The notes under the pieces were generated by a model. It saw only the letters and a list, made by a program, of their open reading frames with translations, had not been told where the DNA came from and did no database searches. The position numbers were made by a program, and so were the translations under genes. This document shows, piece by piece, positions 28,783-37,566 of a stretch of 44,532 nt of DNA. How positions within the stretch are numbered: the first letter of the stretch is position 1; each line of letters starts with the position of its first letter. This DNA is from Ectopseudomonas oleovorans (GTDB lineage: Bacteria > Pseudomonadota > Gammaproteobacteria > Pseudomonadales > Pseudomonadaceae). The DNA is taken from positions 1 through 44,532 of the forward strand of contig NZ_QASO01000139.1 of NCBI RefSeq assembly GCF_003052605.1, in the 5' to 3' direction.

Positions 28783-29387
28783 GTGGCACGTTCCAAGACC
28801 AGCCAGCGTTGGCTGAAAGAACATTTCGACGATCCTTGCGTGAAGATGGCGCAGAAGGACGGCTATCGTTCGCGCGCCAGCTACAAGCTGCTGGAAATCC
28901 AGGAGAAGGATATGACTGTGGTCGACCTCGGCGCCGCGCCGGGTGGCTGGTCGCAGGTTACCAGTCGAGTGATCGGCGACAAAGGGCGTCTGATCGCCTC
29001 CGATATCCTGGAGATGGACAGCATTCCCGACGTTACCTTTATTCAGGGTGATTTCACCGATGACGCGGTGTTCGTGCGGATTCTCGAGGCTATCGGTGAA
29101 AATCCGGTCGACCTTGTTATTTCCGATATGGCCCCAATATGAGTGGGGTAAGGACTGCCGAGCAGGCGCGCGCGATGTACTTGTGCGAGCTGGCGCTGGA
29201 TCTGGCCGGGCGGGTTCTACGCCCGGGTGGCGATTTCCTGATCAAGATTTTCCACGGCGAAGGTTTCGATGCGTATCACAAGCAGGTGCGTGAGACCTTC
29301 GATAAGGTGCAGATGCGCAAGCCGTTGTCGTCGCGCGATCGCTCGCGCGAGCAGTGCCTGTTGGCGCGCGGTTTTCGCGGGATGTGA
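28783..29387 (+). pseudogene. rlmE: rlmE, 23S rRNA 2'-O-methyltransferase, frameshifted
   Basis: RlmE (FtsJ/RrmJ) methylates U2552 of 23S rRNA. The gene is split. Codons 1-119 (28783-29142) run from MARSKTSQRWLKEHF through the SAM site DLGAAPGGWSQ to ISDMAP and then hit TGA. The remainder (29139-29387, 82 codons, from MSGVRTAEQARAMYL) is in another frame. Restoring one C in the run at 29132-29135 would give the expected DMAPNMSG. In addition, about six codons (RLLKPG-like) expected between EKD and MTVVDLG are missing at 28911/28912. The catalytic K-D-K-E set is present but divided: K and D in the first part, K (FLIKIFHGEGF) and E (SREQCL) in the second. The break has an ATGA overlap. It is a true pseudogene, a coupled split gene, or an assembly error. 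Confidence 0.85.
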
Positions 29388-29550
29388 GTTGAAACTGGTG
29401 TCCGCCCTGTCGGTCTCAGTTGCAGAAACCTCATAAAGGGTTACAGACGGTGCCTGCGGGGCGCGGGCGTTTGGTGTAAGTTAGTCGGTATATCATTGGT
29501 CGTCATGGGAAGCTCGCTTCGCCACGAGGCCTGCTTCAGAGGGTAGCTAA

Positions 29551-31473
<1,923 letters not shown>

Positions 31474-31481
31474 GGTTTCAT

Positions 31482-32333
31482 ATGTCTCAAGCGCAACACC
31501 CGAGCCGGCTACCCTGTGGTAGCCGGCTTCTTGATTTGTCCCGTCCGCAGGTGATGGGCATCCTCAATGTCACTCCGGATTCTTTCTCTGACGGTGGGCG
31601 CTTTACGGCGCGCGATGCTGCATTGCGTCACGCCGAGCAGATGGTCGCCGCGGGTGCGACGCTGATCGATATCGGTGGTGAATCCACCCGCCCGGGCGCC
31701 CGGGCCGTTTCTCCGACCGAAGAGCTGGAGCGGGTTGCGCCGGTGGTCGAAGCTATCGCCCGTGAACTCGACGTGATCATTTCCGTGGACACCTCGACGC
31801 CCGCAGTCATGCGCGAGAGTGCAAGGCTGGGCGCGGGGCTGATCAATGATGTGCGTTCGTTGCAGCGTGATGGTGCTCTGGATGCGGCGGCAGATACTGG
31901 TTTGCCGGTGTGTCTGATGCATATGCGCGGCGAGCCCGGGAACATGCAGGATGATCCGCAGTATCCGGATATCGTCGCTGAGGTACGTGATTTTCTCGTC
32001 GAGCGCATGGCCATCTGCGCGACAGCCGGTATTCCCGCTGAGCGGATCCTGCTCGATCCGGGCTTTGGATTTGCCAAAACCCTGGAGCACAATCTCGCCC
32101 TGTTCAAGCGCATGAGTGAGCTCTCTGCGTTGGGGCGGCCCTTGCTGGTTGGTGTGTCACGCAAGAGCATGATCGGCAAGGTGCTTGGTCACGAGGTTGG
32201 TGGTCGTCTCTACGGTAGTCTGGCATTGGCTGCTCTGGCCTTGACCAAAGGCGCACATATTCTGCGTGTGCACGATGTCGCCGAAACGGTGGACGTGGTG
32301 CGCATGATCGCTGCGGTTGAAGCGGCACAATAG
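31482..32333 (+). CDS. folP: Dihydropteroate synthase
   Basis: A 283-residue TIM-barrel enzyme that joins p-aminobenzoate to the pterin pyrophosphate in folate synthesis, and is the sulfonamide target. Motifs in order: MGILNVTPDSFSDGGRF, LIDIGGESTRPGA, VDTSTPAVM, LLDPGFGFAK and GVSRKSMIG. The length is typical. It is probably cotranscribed with ftsH. A structured non-coding stretch of 169 bases follows before glmM. Confidence 0.97.
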   Translation: MSQAQHPSRLPCGSRLLDLSRPQVMGILNVTPDSFSDGGRFTARDAALRHAEQMVAAGATLIDIGGESTRPGARAVSPTEELERVAPVVEAIARELDVIISVDTSTPAVMRESARLGAGLINDVRSLQRDGALDAAADTGLPVCLMHMRGEPGNMQDDPQYPDIVAEVRDFLVERMAICATAGIPAERILLDPGFGFAKTLEHNLALFKRMSELSALGRPLLVGVSRKSMIGKVLGHEVGGRLYGSLALAALALTKGAHILRVHDVAETVDVVRMIAAVEAAQ

Positions 32334-32374
32334 CGGGCTTATGAAAACGTAGGCGAGGCGGTCTGGGCTAGGCA

Positions 32375-32445
32375 AAAACAGCCGAGAAACGCTCGGAGCC
32401 GCGCTCGACTTTACGTGTTGTAAATGAGCATTTTGAGGCTGTTTT
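32375..32445. other. Cloverleaf-like structured element between folP and glmM
   Basis: An outer 9-bp stem (AAAACAGCC at 32375-32383 with GGCTGTTTT at 32437-32445) encloses three hairpins: CCGAG-AAACG-CTCGG (32382-32396), GAGC-CGC-GCTC (32396-32406) and TTTAC-GTGTT-GTAAA (32410-32424). A further GCAGG / CCTGC hairpin follows at about 32467-32489. It lacks tRNA hallmarks (no GTTCRA, no CCA end). It may be a structured RNA leader of glmM, a small RNA, or a mobile palindromic repeat. Confidence 0.45.
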
Positions 32446-32502
32446 AAATGACGGCCAGATAACGCAGGTAGTTTTCAATAGCCTGCTAACAAGGAAAGCG
32501 TT

Positions 32503-33840
32503 ATGGCTAGAAAGTACTTCGGCACCGACGGCATTCGTGGTCGTGTTGGCCAGTTTCCCATTACTCCGGATTTCATGCTCAAGCTCGGTTGGGCGGCTGG
32601 CATGGCGTTTCGCAAACAGGGCAAGTGCCGCATCCTGATCGGTAAGGATACGCGCATTTCCGGCTACATGTTCGAGTCCGCGCTGGAGGCTGGTCTGGCT
32701 GCCGCGGGTGCGGACGTGCAACTGCTCGGTCCGATGCCGACGCCTGCAATTGCCTATCTGACCCGTACCTTCCAAGCTGATGCCGGTATCGTCATCAGTG
32801 CCTCGCACAATCCGCATGACGACAATGGCATCAAGTTCTTCTCCAGTGAGGGCACCAAGTTGCCCGATGATGTCGAGGCGATGATCGAAGAGCTGCTCGA
32901 TCAGCCGATGACCGTGGTCGAATCTGCCGGGATCGGTAAGGCTTCGCGGATCAACGATGCCTCCGGTCGCTACATCGAGTTCTGCAAGGGTAGTGTGCCC
33001 AGTGGTACCAGCTTCAAAGGCATGAAGATCGTCATCGATTGCGCCCATGGCGCTGCCTACAAGGTCGCGCCTAGCGTGTTTCGCGAGCTGGGTGCGGAGG
33101 TTCGGGTGATTTCGGCGCAGCCCGACGGGCTGAATATCAACGACGGTTGCGGTTCCACGCACATTGCCGCGCTGCAGGCTGAAGTGGTCGCACAGCAGGC
33201 TGATCTGGGTATCGCCTTCGATGGCGATGCTGATCGTGTGCTGATGGTCGACCAATATGGTGCGGTGGTCGATGGTGATGAGCTGTTGTTCATCATTGCG
33301 CGTGATCTGCAGGAGCGTGGGCGGCTGCGTGGTGGTGTGGTCGGCACGCTGATGAGCAATCTCGGGCTGGAACTGGCTCTGGCTGATCTGAACATCCCAT
33401 TCATTCGTGCCAATGTCGGTGATCGTTATGTGATCGCTGAATTGCTGGCGCGCAACTGGCAGCTCGGTGGCGAGAATTCCGGGCACCTGGTGTGCTTCCA
33501 GCACACCACGACTGGCGATGCGATTATTGCGGCTCTGCAGGTGTTGATGGCGCTCAAGCGCCGCGGTCAGAGCCTGGTTGATGCGCGTAGCGATCTGAAG
33601 AAGTGTCCGCAGGTGCTGGTCAATGTGCGGTTCTCTGGTGCTGTCGATCCGCTCGAGCATCCGTCGGTGAAGGAAGCCTGCGCGCGGGTGACCGAGAGCA
33701 TGGCTGGGCGTGGTCGAGTGCTGCTGCGCAAGTCCGGCACCGAGCCGCTGGTGCGGGTGATGGTCGAAGGTGACGAGGAAAGCTCGGTTCGCGGCTATGC
33801 CGATGAATTGGCTAAGATTGTTGCCGAAGTCTGTGCTTGA
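32503..33840 (+). CDS. glmM: Phosphoglucosamine mutase
   Basis: A 445-residue enzyme that converts glucosamine-6-phosphate to glucosamine-1-phosphate on the path to UDP-GlcNAc for peptidoglycan and LPS. The N terminus KYFGTDGIRGRVG, the phosphoserine loop ISASHNPHDDNG with Ser101, the magnesium loop DGDADR and the phosphate-binding RKSGTEPLVRVM are all present. AAGGA upstream supports the start. It follows folP as in E. coli and Pseudomonas. Confidence 0.98.
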   Translation: MARKYFGTDGIRGRVGQFPITPDFMLKLGWAAGMAFRKQGKCRILIGKDTRISGYMFESALEAGLAAAGADVQLLGPMPTPAIAYLTRTFQADAGIVISASHNPHDDNGIKFFSSEGTKLPDDVEAMIEELLDQPMTVVESAGIGKASRINDASGRYIEFCKGSVPSGTSFKGMKIVIDCAHGAAYKVAPSVFRELGAEVRVISAQPDGLNINDGCGSTHIAALQAEVVAQQADLGIAFDGDADRVLMVDQYGAVVDGDELLFIIARDLQERGRLRGGVVGTLMSNLGLELALADLNIPFIRANVGDRYVIAELLARNWQLGGENSGHLVCFQHTTTGDAIIAALQVLMALKRRGQSLVDARSDLKKCPQVLVNVRFSGAVDPLEHPSVKEACARVTESMAGRGRVLLRKSGTEPLVRVMVEGDEESSVRGYADELAKIVAEVCA

Positions 33841-33846
33841 TTGCGC

Positions 33847-33875
33847 TTGCTACCGAGGGTGCTCTTGGGTAAAAT
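33847..33875 (+). promoter_or_regulatory. Sigma-70 promoter of tpiA
   Basis: TTGCTA at 33847-33852 and TAAAAT at 33870-33875 with a 17-base spacer. Transcription would start about 25 bases before tpiA. It probably also serves secG and tRNA-Leu. Confidence 0.6.
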
Positions 33876-33905
33876 CTGCGCCCTCTTTGATCGACGAGGT
33901 AAAAC

Positions 33906-34661
33906 ATGCGTCGCCCCTTGGTCGCTGGTAACTGGAAAATGCACGGTACCCGCGCAAGCGTCGCAGAGCTGATCGAAGGTGTACGTCAGCAGGTACTGCC
34001 TGCTGATGTCGATGTTGCGGTGTTTCCCTCCAGTCTGCATATCGTTCAGGTCGTCGAAGGCCTGAATGGTAAAGCGGTGAAGGTTGGAGCGCAGGATTGT
34101 GCGGCACAAGTAGAGCAGGGCGCCTTGACTGGTGAGCTGGCGGTTAGTCAGTTAGTCGACGGCGGTTGTGAGCTGGTGCTTGTTGGTCACTCCGAGCGTC
34201 GCCTGATTCTGGGTGAAAGTGACGAGGTGGTCGTGCGCAAGTTTGCAGCGGTACAGGCTGCAGGTTTGACTCCCGTGCTCTGTGTGGGAGAGACCCGCGA
34301 GCAGCGTGAAGCGAATAAAACGCTGGGTGTAGTGGGTGGCCAGTTGGCCGCAGTGATCGATGCCCTGGGTGTCGAAGCGCTAAAGAATGCCGTAGTTGCC
34401 TATGAGCCTGTCTGGGCCATTGGTACAGGGTTGACCGCTACGCCTGAGCAGGCTCAGGAAGTGCACGCAGCAATCCGTGCGCAAGTTGCGCAGCTCGATG
34501 CTGGTGTCGCGAGCGGGCTGAGAATTCTTTATGGTGGCAGTGTGAAGGCCGCCAGTGCTGCCGAGTTGTTCGGCATGCGAGATATCGATGGGGGGCTCGT
34601 GGGTGGAGCCTCTCTGAATGCGGATGAATTCGGTGCGATCTGTCGCGCTGCAGGAAACTGA
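33906..34661 (+). CDS. tpiA: Triose-phosphate isomerase
   Basis: A 251-residue TIM-barrel enzyme that interconverts dihydroxyacetone phosphate and glyceraldehyde-3-phosphate. The catalytic set is present: Lys in GNWKMHG, His in GHSERR, Glu in AYEPVWAIGTG, and the phosphate loop LYGGSVKAA. The length is standard. secG starts three bases after its stop codon, so the pair is an operon. Confidence 0.98.
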   Translation: MRRPLVAGNWKMHGTRASVAELIEGVRQQVLPADVDVAVFPSSLHIVQVVEGLNGKAVKVGAQDCAAQVEQGALTGELAVSQLVDGGCELVLVGHSERRLILGESDEVVVRKFAAVQAAGLTPVLCVGETREQREANKTLGVVGGQLAAVIDALGVEALKNAVVAYEPVWAIGTGLTATPEQAQEVHAAIRAQVAQLDAGVASGLRILYGGSVKAASAAELFGMRDIDGGLVGGASLNADEFGAICRAAGN

Positions 34662-34664
34662 AGA

Positions 34665-35042
34665 ATGCTGGAAACAGTCATTGTTGTTCTGCACCTGCTG
34701 GGTGCGATCGGGATTGTAGTGCTGGTGCTGTTGCAGCAGGGTAAAGGCGCTGACGCGGGTGCGTCGTTCGGTTCGGGTGCTTCGGCAACTGTATTCGGAA
34801 GCCAAGGTTCCTCTACCTTTCTGAGTAAGTTTACTGGTATACTTGCCGCGGCTTTTTTCATTACCAGCTTGGGTTTAGCGTACTTTGCTAAAGAAAAAGC
34901 TGATGCACTGACTCAAGTTGGTCTGCCAGATCCAGCGGTTCTGGAAGTTCAACAAAAACCGGCTGTCGAAGATGTGCCGGTGCTCGAAGAGCAAGCTCCA
35001 GCATCCGATGCTTCGGATGTGCCGGAGGCTCCAGGGCAGTAA
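34665..35042 (+). CDS. secG: Protein translocase subunit SecG
   Basis: A 125-residue inner-membrane protein of the SecYEG channel. Two membrane segments are visible: ETVIVVLHLLGAIGIVVLVLL near the N terminus and FTGILAAAFFITSLGLAYF about residues 53-71, joined by the typical QQGKGADAGASFGSGASATVFGSQG loop. The C-terminal 50 residues are acidic and Pro/Ala-rich, as in other Pseudomonas SecG. A tRNA gene starts eight bases after the stop codon and seems to share the transcript. Confidence 0.95.
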   Translation: MLETVIVVLHLLGAIGIVVLVLLQQGKGADAGASFGSGASATVFGSQGSSTFLSKFTGILAAAFFITSLGLAYFAKEKADALTQVGLPDPAVLEVQQKPAVEDVPVLEEQAPASDASDVPEAPGQ

Positions 35043-35050
35043 CAGTTTTG

Positions 35051-35135
35051 CCGAGGTGGTGGAATTGGTAGACACGCTACCTTGAGGTGGTAGTGGCCAT
35101 AGGCTGTAGGGGTTCGAGTCCCCTCCTCGGTACCA
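35051..35135 (+). tRNA. tRNA-Leu (anticodon GAG)
   Basis: An 85-base class II tRNA. The acceptor GCCGAGG pairs with CCTCGGT, the anticodon stem CTACC/GGTAG holds loop TTGAGGT with anticodon GAG (reads CUC/CUU), a long variable arm follows, and the T-arm is GGGGTTCGAGTCCCC. The CCA end is encoded. It starts eight bases after secG, with no separate promoter evident, and a strong terminator follows. Confidence 0.97.
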
Positions 35136-35139
35136 TACT

Positions 35140-35170
35140 CAAGAAAGCCCGCAGTTCGCGGGCTTTCTTG
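35140..35170 (+). terminator. Terminator after tRNA-Leu
   Basis: CAAGAAAGCCCGC and GCGGGCTTTCTTG form a long perfect stem around a short AGTTC loop, followed by TTG. It starts five bases after the tRNA and ends the tpiA-secG-tRNA unit. Confidence 0.88.
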
Positions 35171-35186
35171 TTGCTGGAGTGTTTGG

Positions 35187-35216
35187 TTGACCCTTGCCAG
35201 GGGGTGGCCGTATAAT
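35187..35216 (+). promoter_or_regulatory. Sigma-70 promoter of initiator tRNA
   Basis: TTGACC at 35187-35192 and TATAAT at 35211-35216 with an 18-base spacer. The mature tRNA begins at 35233. The perfect -10 fits a strong stable-RNA promoter. Confidence 0.8.
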
Positions 35217-35232
35217 TCCGGCCCAGCTTTGA

Positions 35233-35309
<77 letters not shown>

Positions 35310-35318
35310 GTTTCAGCA

Positions 35319-35341
35319 GGCCCCTTTTCAGGGGCTTTTTG
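35319..35341 (+). terminator. First terminator after initiator tRNA
   Basis: GGCCCC (35319-35324), loop TTTTCA, then GGGGC and TTTTTG. It starts ten bases after the tRNA end. Confidence 0.8.
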
Positions 35342-35387
35342 TTAGCTGAAAGACAGTGTCCGTTGGTATTTACGGCGGATTGATGGG

Positions 35388-35409
35388 ATGGGCGTTTCGC
35401 CCATTTTTT
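35388..35409 (+). terminator. Second terminator, 30 bases upstream of rimP
   Basis: ATGGGCG and CGCCCAT form a perfect stem around TTT and are followed by TTTTTA. The rimP start codon is only 29 bases beyond, so any rimP-nusA-infB transcript starting upstream must read through it. E. coli has tandem terminators in the same place and its operon is controlled by NusA. Confidence 0.8.
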
Positions 35410-35438
35410 ATTTGCACAGCATGCACGAGGGCCGTTAA

Positions 35439-35897
35439 GTGTCGAGCAAGCTAGAACAGTTGCAGGCCTTGTTGGCCCCAGTAATCGAGGCACTCGGTTA
35501 CCAATGTTGGGGCATCGAGTTCCTGTCGCAGGGGCGTCATTCGCTGCTGCGTGTCTATATCGATAAAGCCGATGGCATCCTGATCGACGATTGTGAAATC
35601 GTCAGCCGTCAGCTCAGTGGTGTACTCGATGTCGAGGATCCGATTACCTCGGAGTACACACTGGAAGTTTCTTCTCCTGGCATGGATCGTCCGTTGTTCA
35701 CTCTTGAGCAATTTGCGGCGCATGTCGGTGAGCAGGTGAAGGTCAAGCTGCGTTCGCCTTTCGACGGGCGTCGTAACTTCCAGGGCCTTCTTCGCGGTGT
35801 GGAGGAGCAGGACGTGGTAGTGCAGGTGGATGACCACGAGTATCTGTTGCCGATCGACCTGATCGACAAGGCCAATATCATCCCCCGATTTGATTGA
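35439..35897 (+). CDS. rimP: Ribosome maturation factor RimP
   Basis: A 152-residue protein needed for maturation of the 30S subunit. It has the RimP pattern LLAPVIEALGYQCWGIEFLSQG, LRVYIDKADGILIDDCEIVSRQLSGVLDVED, and YTLEVSSPGMDRPLFTLEQF. The start codon is GTG at 35439 with GAGGG about nine bases upstream. It is first in the rimP-nusA-infB cluster; a 160-base gap to nusA contains no gene or clear signal. Confidence 0.96.
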   Translation: MSSKLEQLQALLAPVIEALGYQCWGIEFLSQGRHSLLRVYIDKADGILIDDCEIVSRQLSGVLDVEDPITSEYTLEVSSPGMDRPLFTLEQFAAHVGEQVKVKLRSPFDGRRNFQGLLRGVEEQDVVVQVDDHEYLLPIDLIDKANIIPRFD

Positions 35898-36057
35898 AAT
35901 GCGGATCTGCGTCGCTGCCGGGCTGTCGACCTTCTGTGCAGTTCGAGCGACACAGATGGCGCGAAGGTAGCGCGGTAGCGCACGTATTTTGGCGCCGATG
36001 GCGTAAGCGTGACGCGGACTGTGCAGAACCAATGGATTGCGAAAGGCGAGGCGTACG

Positions 36058-37539
36058 ATGAGCAAAGAAGTACTGCTGGTTGTTGAGTCGGTATCCAACG
36101 AGAAGGGTGTACCGGCCGGCGTGATTTTCGAGGCGCTGGAGCTGGCTCTGGCGACCGCGACCAAGAAACGTTTCGAGGATGAGGTCGATCTGCGTGTGTC
36201 GATCAATCGTCAGAACGGTAGTTACGAAACTTTTCGCCGCTGGACCGTGGTCGATGAGTCCGAGTTCGAGGACCCGGCCTATCAGGTGACCGAGGACATG
36301 CCGCAGGCCGTTGAGGCCAACGCCAAGATCGGTGACGTGCTCGAAGAGAAGGTCGATTCCATCGAGTTCGGTCGCATCGCCGCGCAAACCGCCAAGCAGG
36401 TCATCGTGCAGAAAGTGCGCGAGGCTGAGCGTGCTCAAGTGGTAGACGCCTACCGCGAGCGGCTGGGTGAGATCGTCTCCGGCACCGTGAAGAAGGTCAC
36501 CCGCGACAACGTCATCGTCGACCTGGGCAACAACGCCGAGGCGCTGCTGGCCCGTGAAGACATCATCCCGCGCGAGACTTTCCGCGTGGGTGTGCGTCTG
36601 CGTGCCCTGCTCAAGGAAATTCGTACCGAGAACCGCGGCCCGCAACTGATCCTGTCGCGTACCGCGCCGGAAATGTTGATCGAGCTTTTCCGCATCGAAG
36701 TACCGGAAATCGCCGAAGGGCTGATCGACGTCAAGGCTGCCTCCCGTGATCCGGGTTCGCGCGCTAAGATCGCCGTACGCTCCAAGGACAAACGTATCGA
36801 CCCGCAAGGCGCCTGCATCGGCATGCGCGGTTCGCGTGTCCAGGCCGTTTCCGGCGAACTGGGTGGTGAGCGTGTGGATATCGTGCTGTGGGACGACAAC
36901 CCCGCACAGTTCGTGATCAATGCCATGTCGCCGGCTGAAGTGGCTGCGATCATCGTCGATGAAGATGCCCATGCCATGGACATCGCCGTCGCCGAAGACA
37001 ACCTGGCGCAGGCCATCGGTCGTGGCGGTCAGAACGTGCGCCTGGCCAGTCAGCTGACTGGCTGGACGCTGAACGTGATGACCGAAGCGGATATCCAGGC
37101 CAAGCAACAGGCAGAAACCGGCGACATCATGCAGTCCTTCATCGACGAGCTGGAAGTCGACGAAGAACTGGCTCAAGTCCTGGTCGAAGAGGGTTTCACC
37201 AGTCTCGAAGAGATTGCCTACGTACCCATGGAAGAAATGCTCAGTATCGACGGCTTCGACGAGGAGATCGTCAATGAGCTACGTGCACGGGCTAAGGATC
37301 GTCTGCTGACCAAGGCGATCGCCAACGAGGAGAAGTTGGCCGATGCCCATCCGGCAGATGATCTGCTGGAACTGGAAGGCATGGACAAGGCGCTGGCTCT
37401 CGAGCTCGCGCTGCGCGGCGTGATTACCCGTGAAGACCTGGCCGAGCAGTCGATCGACGACCTGCTCGACATCGACGGCATCGACGAAGAACGTGCCGGC
37501 AAGCTGATCATGGCCGCTCGAGCCCACTGGTTCGAATAA
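36058..37539 (+). CDS. nusA: Transcription factor NusA
   Basis: A 493-residue elongation and termination factor that binds RNA polymerase. Domains in order: N-terminal polymerase-binding domain (1-125), S1 domain with SGTVKKVTRDNVIVDLG (about 135-200), KH1 and KH2 (about 200-345, including RIDPQGACIGMRGSRVQA and AIGRGGQNVRLASQLTGW), and two acidic repeats (about 360-493) with helix-hairpin-helix-like EEMLSIDGFDEEIVNELRARA and DDLLDIDGIDEERAGKLIMAA. The start at 36058 has GAGG six bases upstream. infB follows after 27 bases. Confidence 0.98.
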   Translation: MSKEVLLVVESVSNEKGVPAGVIFEALELALATATKKRFEDEVDLRVSINRQNGSYETFRRWTVVDESEFEDPAYQVTEDMPQAVEANAKIGDVLEEKVDSIEFGRIAAQTAKQVIVQKVREAERAQVVDAYRERLGEIVSGTVKKVTRDNVIVDLGNNAEALLAREDIIPRETFRVGVRLRALLKEIRTENRGPQLILSRTAPEMLIELFRIEVPEIAEGLIDVKAASRDPGSRAKIAVRSKDKRIDPQGACIGMRGSRVQAVSGELGGERVDIVLWDDNPAQFVINAMSPAEVAAIIVDEDAHAMDIAVAEDNLAQAIGRGGQNVRLASQLTGWTLNVMTEADIQAKQQAETGDIMQSFIDELEVDEELAQVLVEEGFTSLEEIAYVPMEEMLSIDGFDEEIVNELRARAKDRLLTKAIANEEKLADAHPADDLLELEGMDKALALELALRGVITREDLAEQSIDDLLDIDGIDEERAGKLIMAARAHWFE

Positions 37540-37566
37540 GCGGTTGCGGCCTGAGGAGAAAGATGC

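Noticed and set aside
32375..32445. Cloverleaf fold taken as a tRNA
   Set aside because: No T-loop consensus, no D-loop GG, no CCA end and unsuitable arm sizes. Kept only as a structured element.
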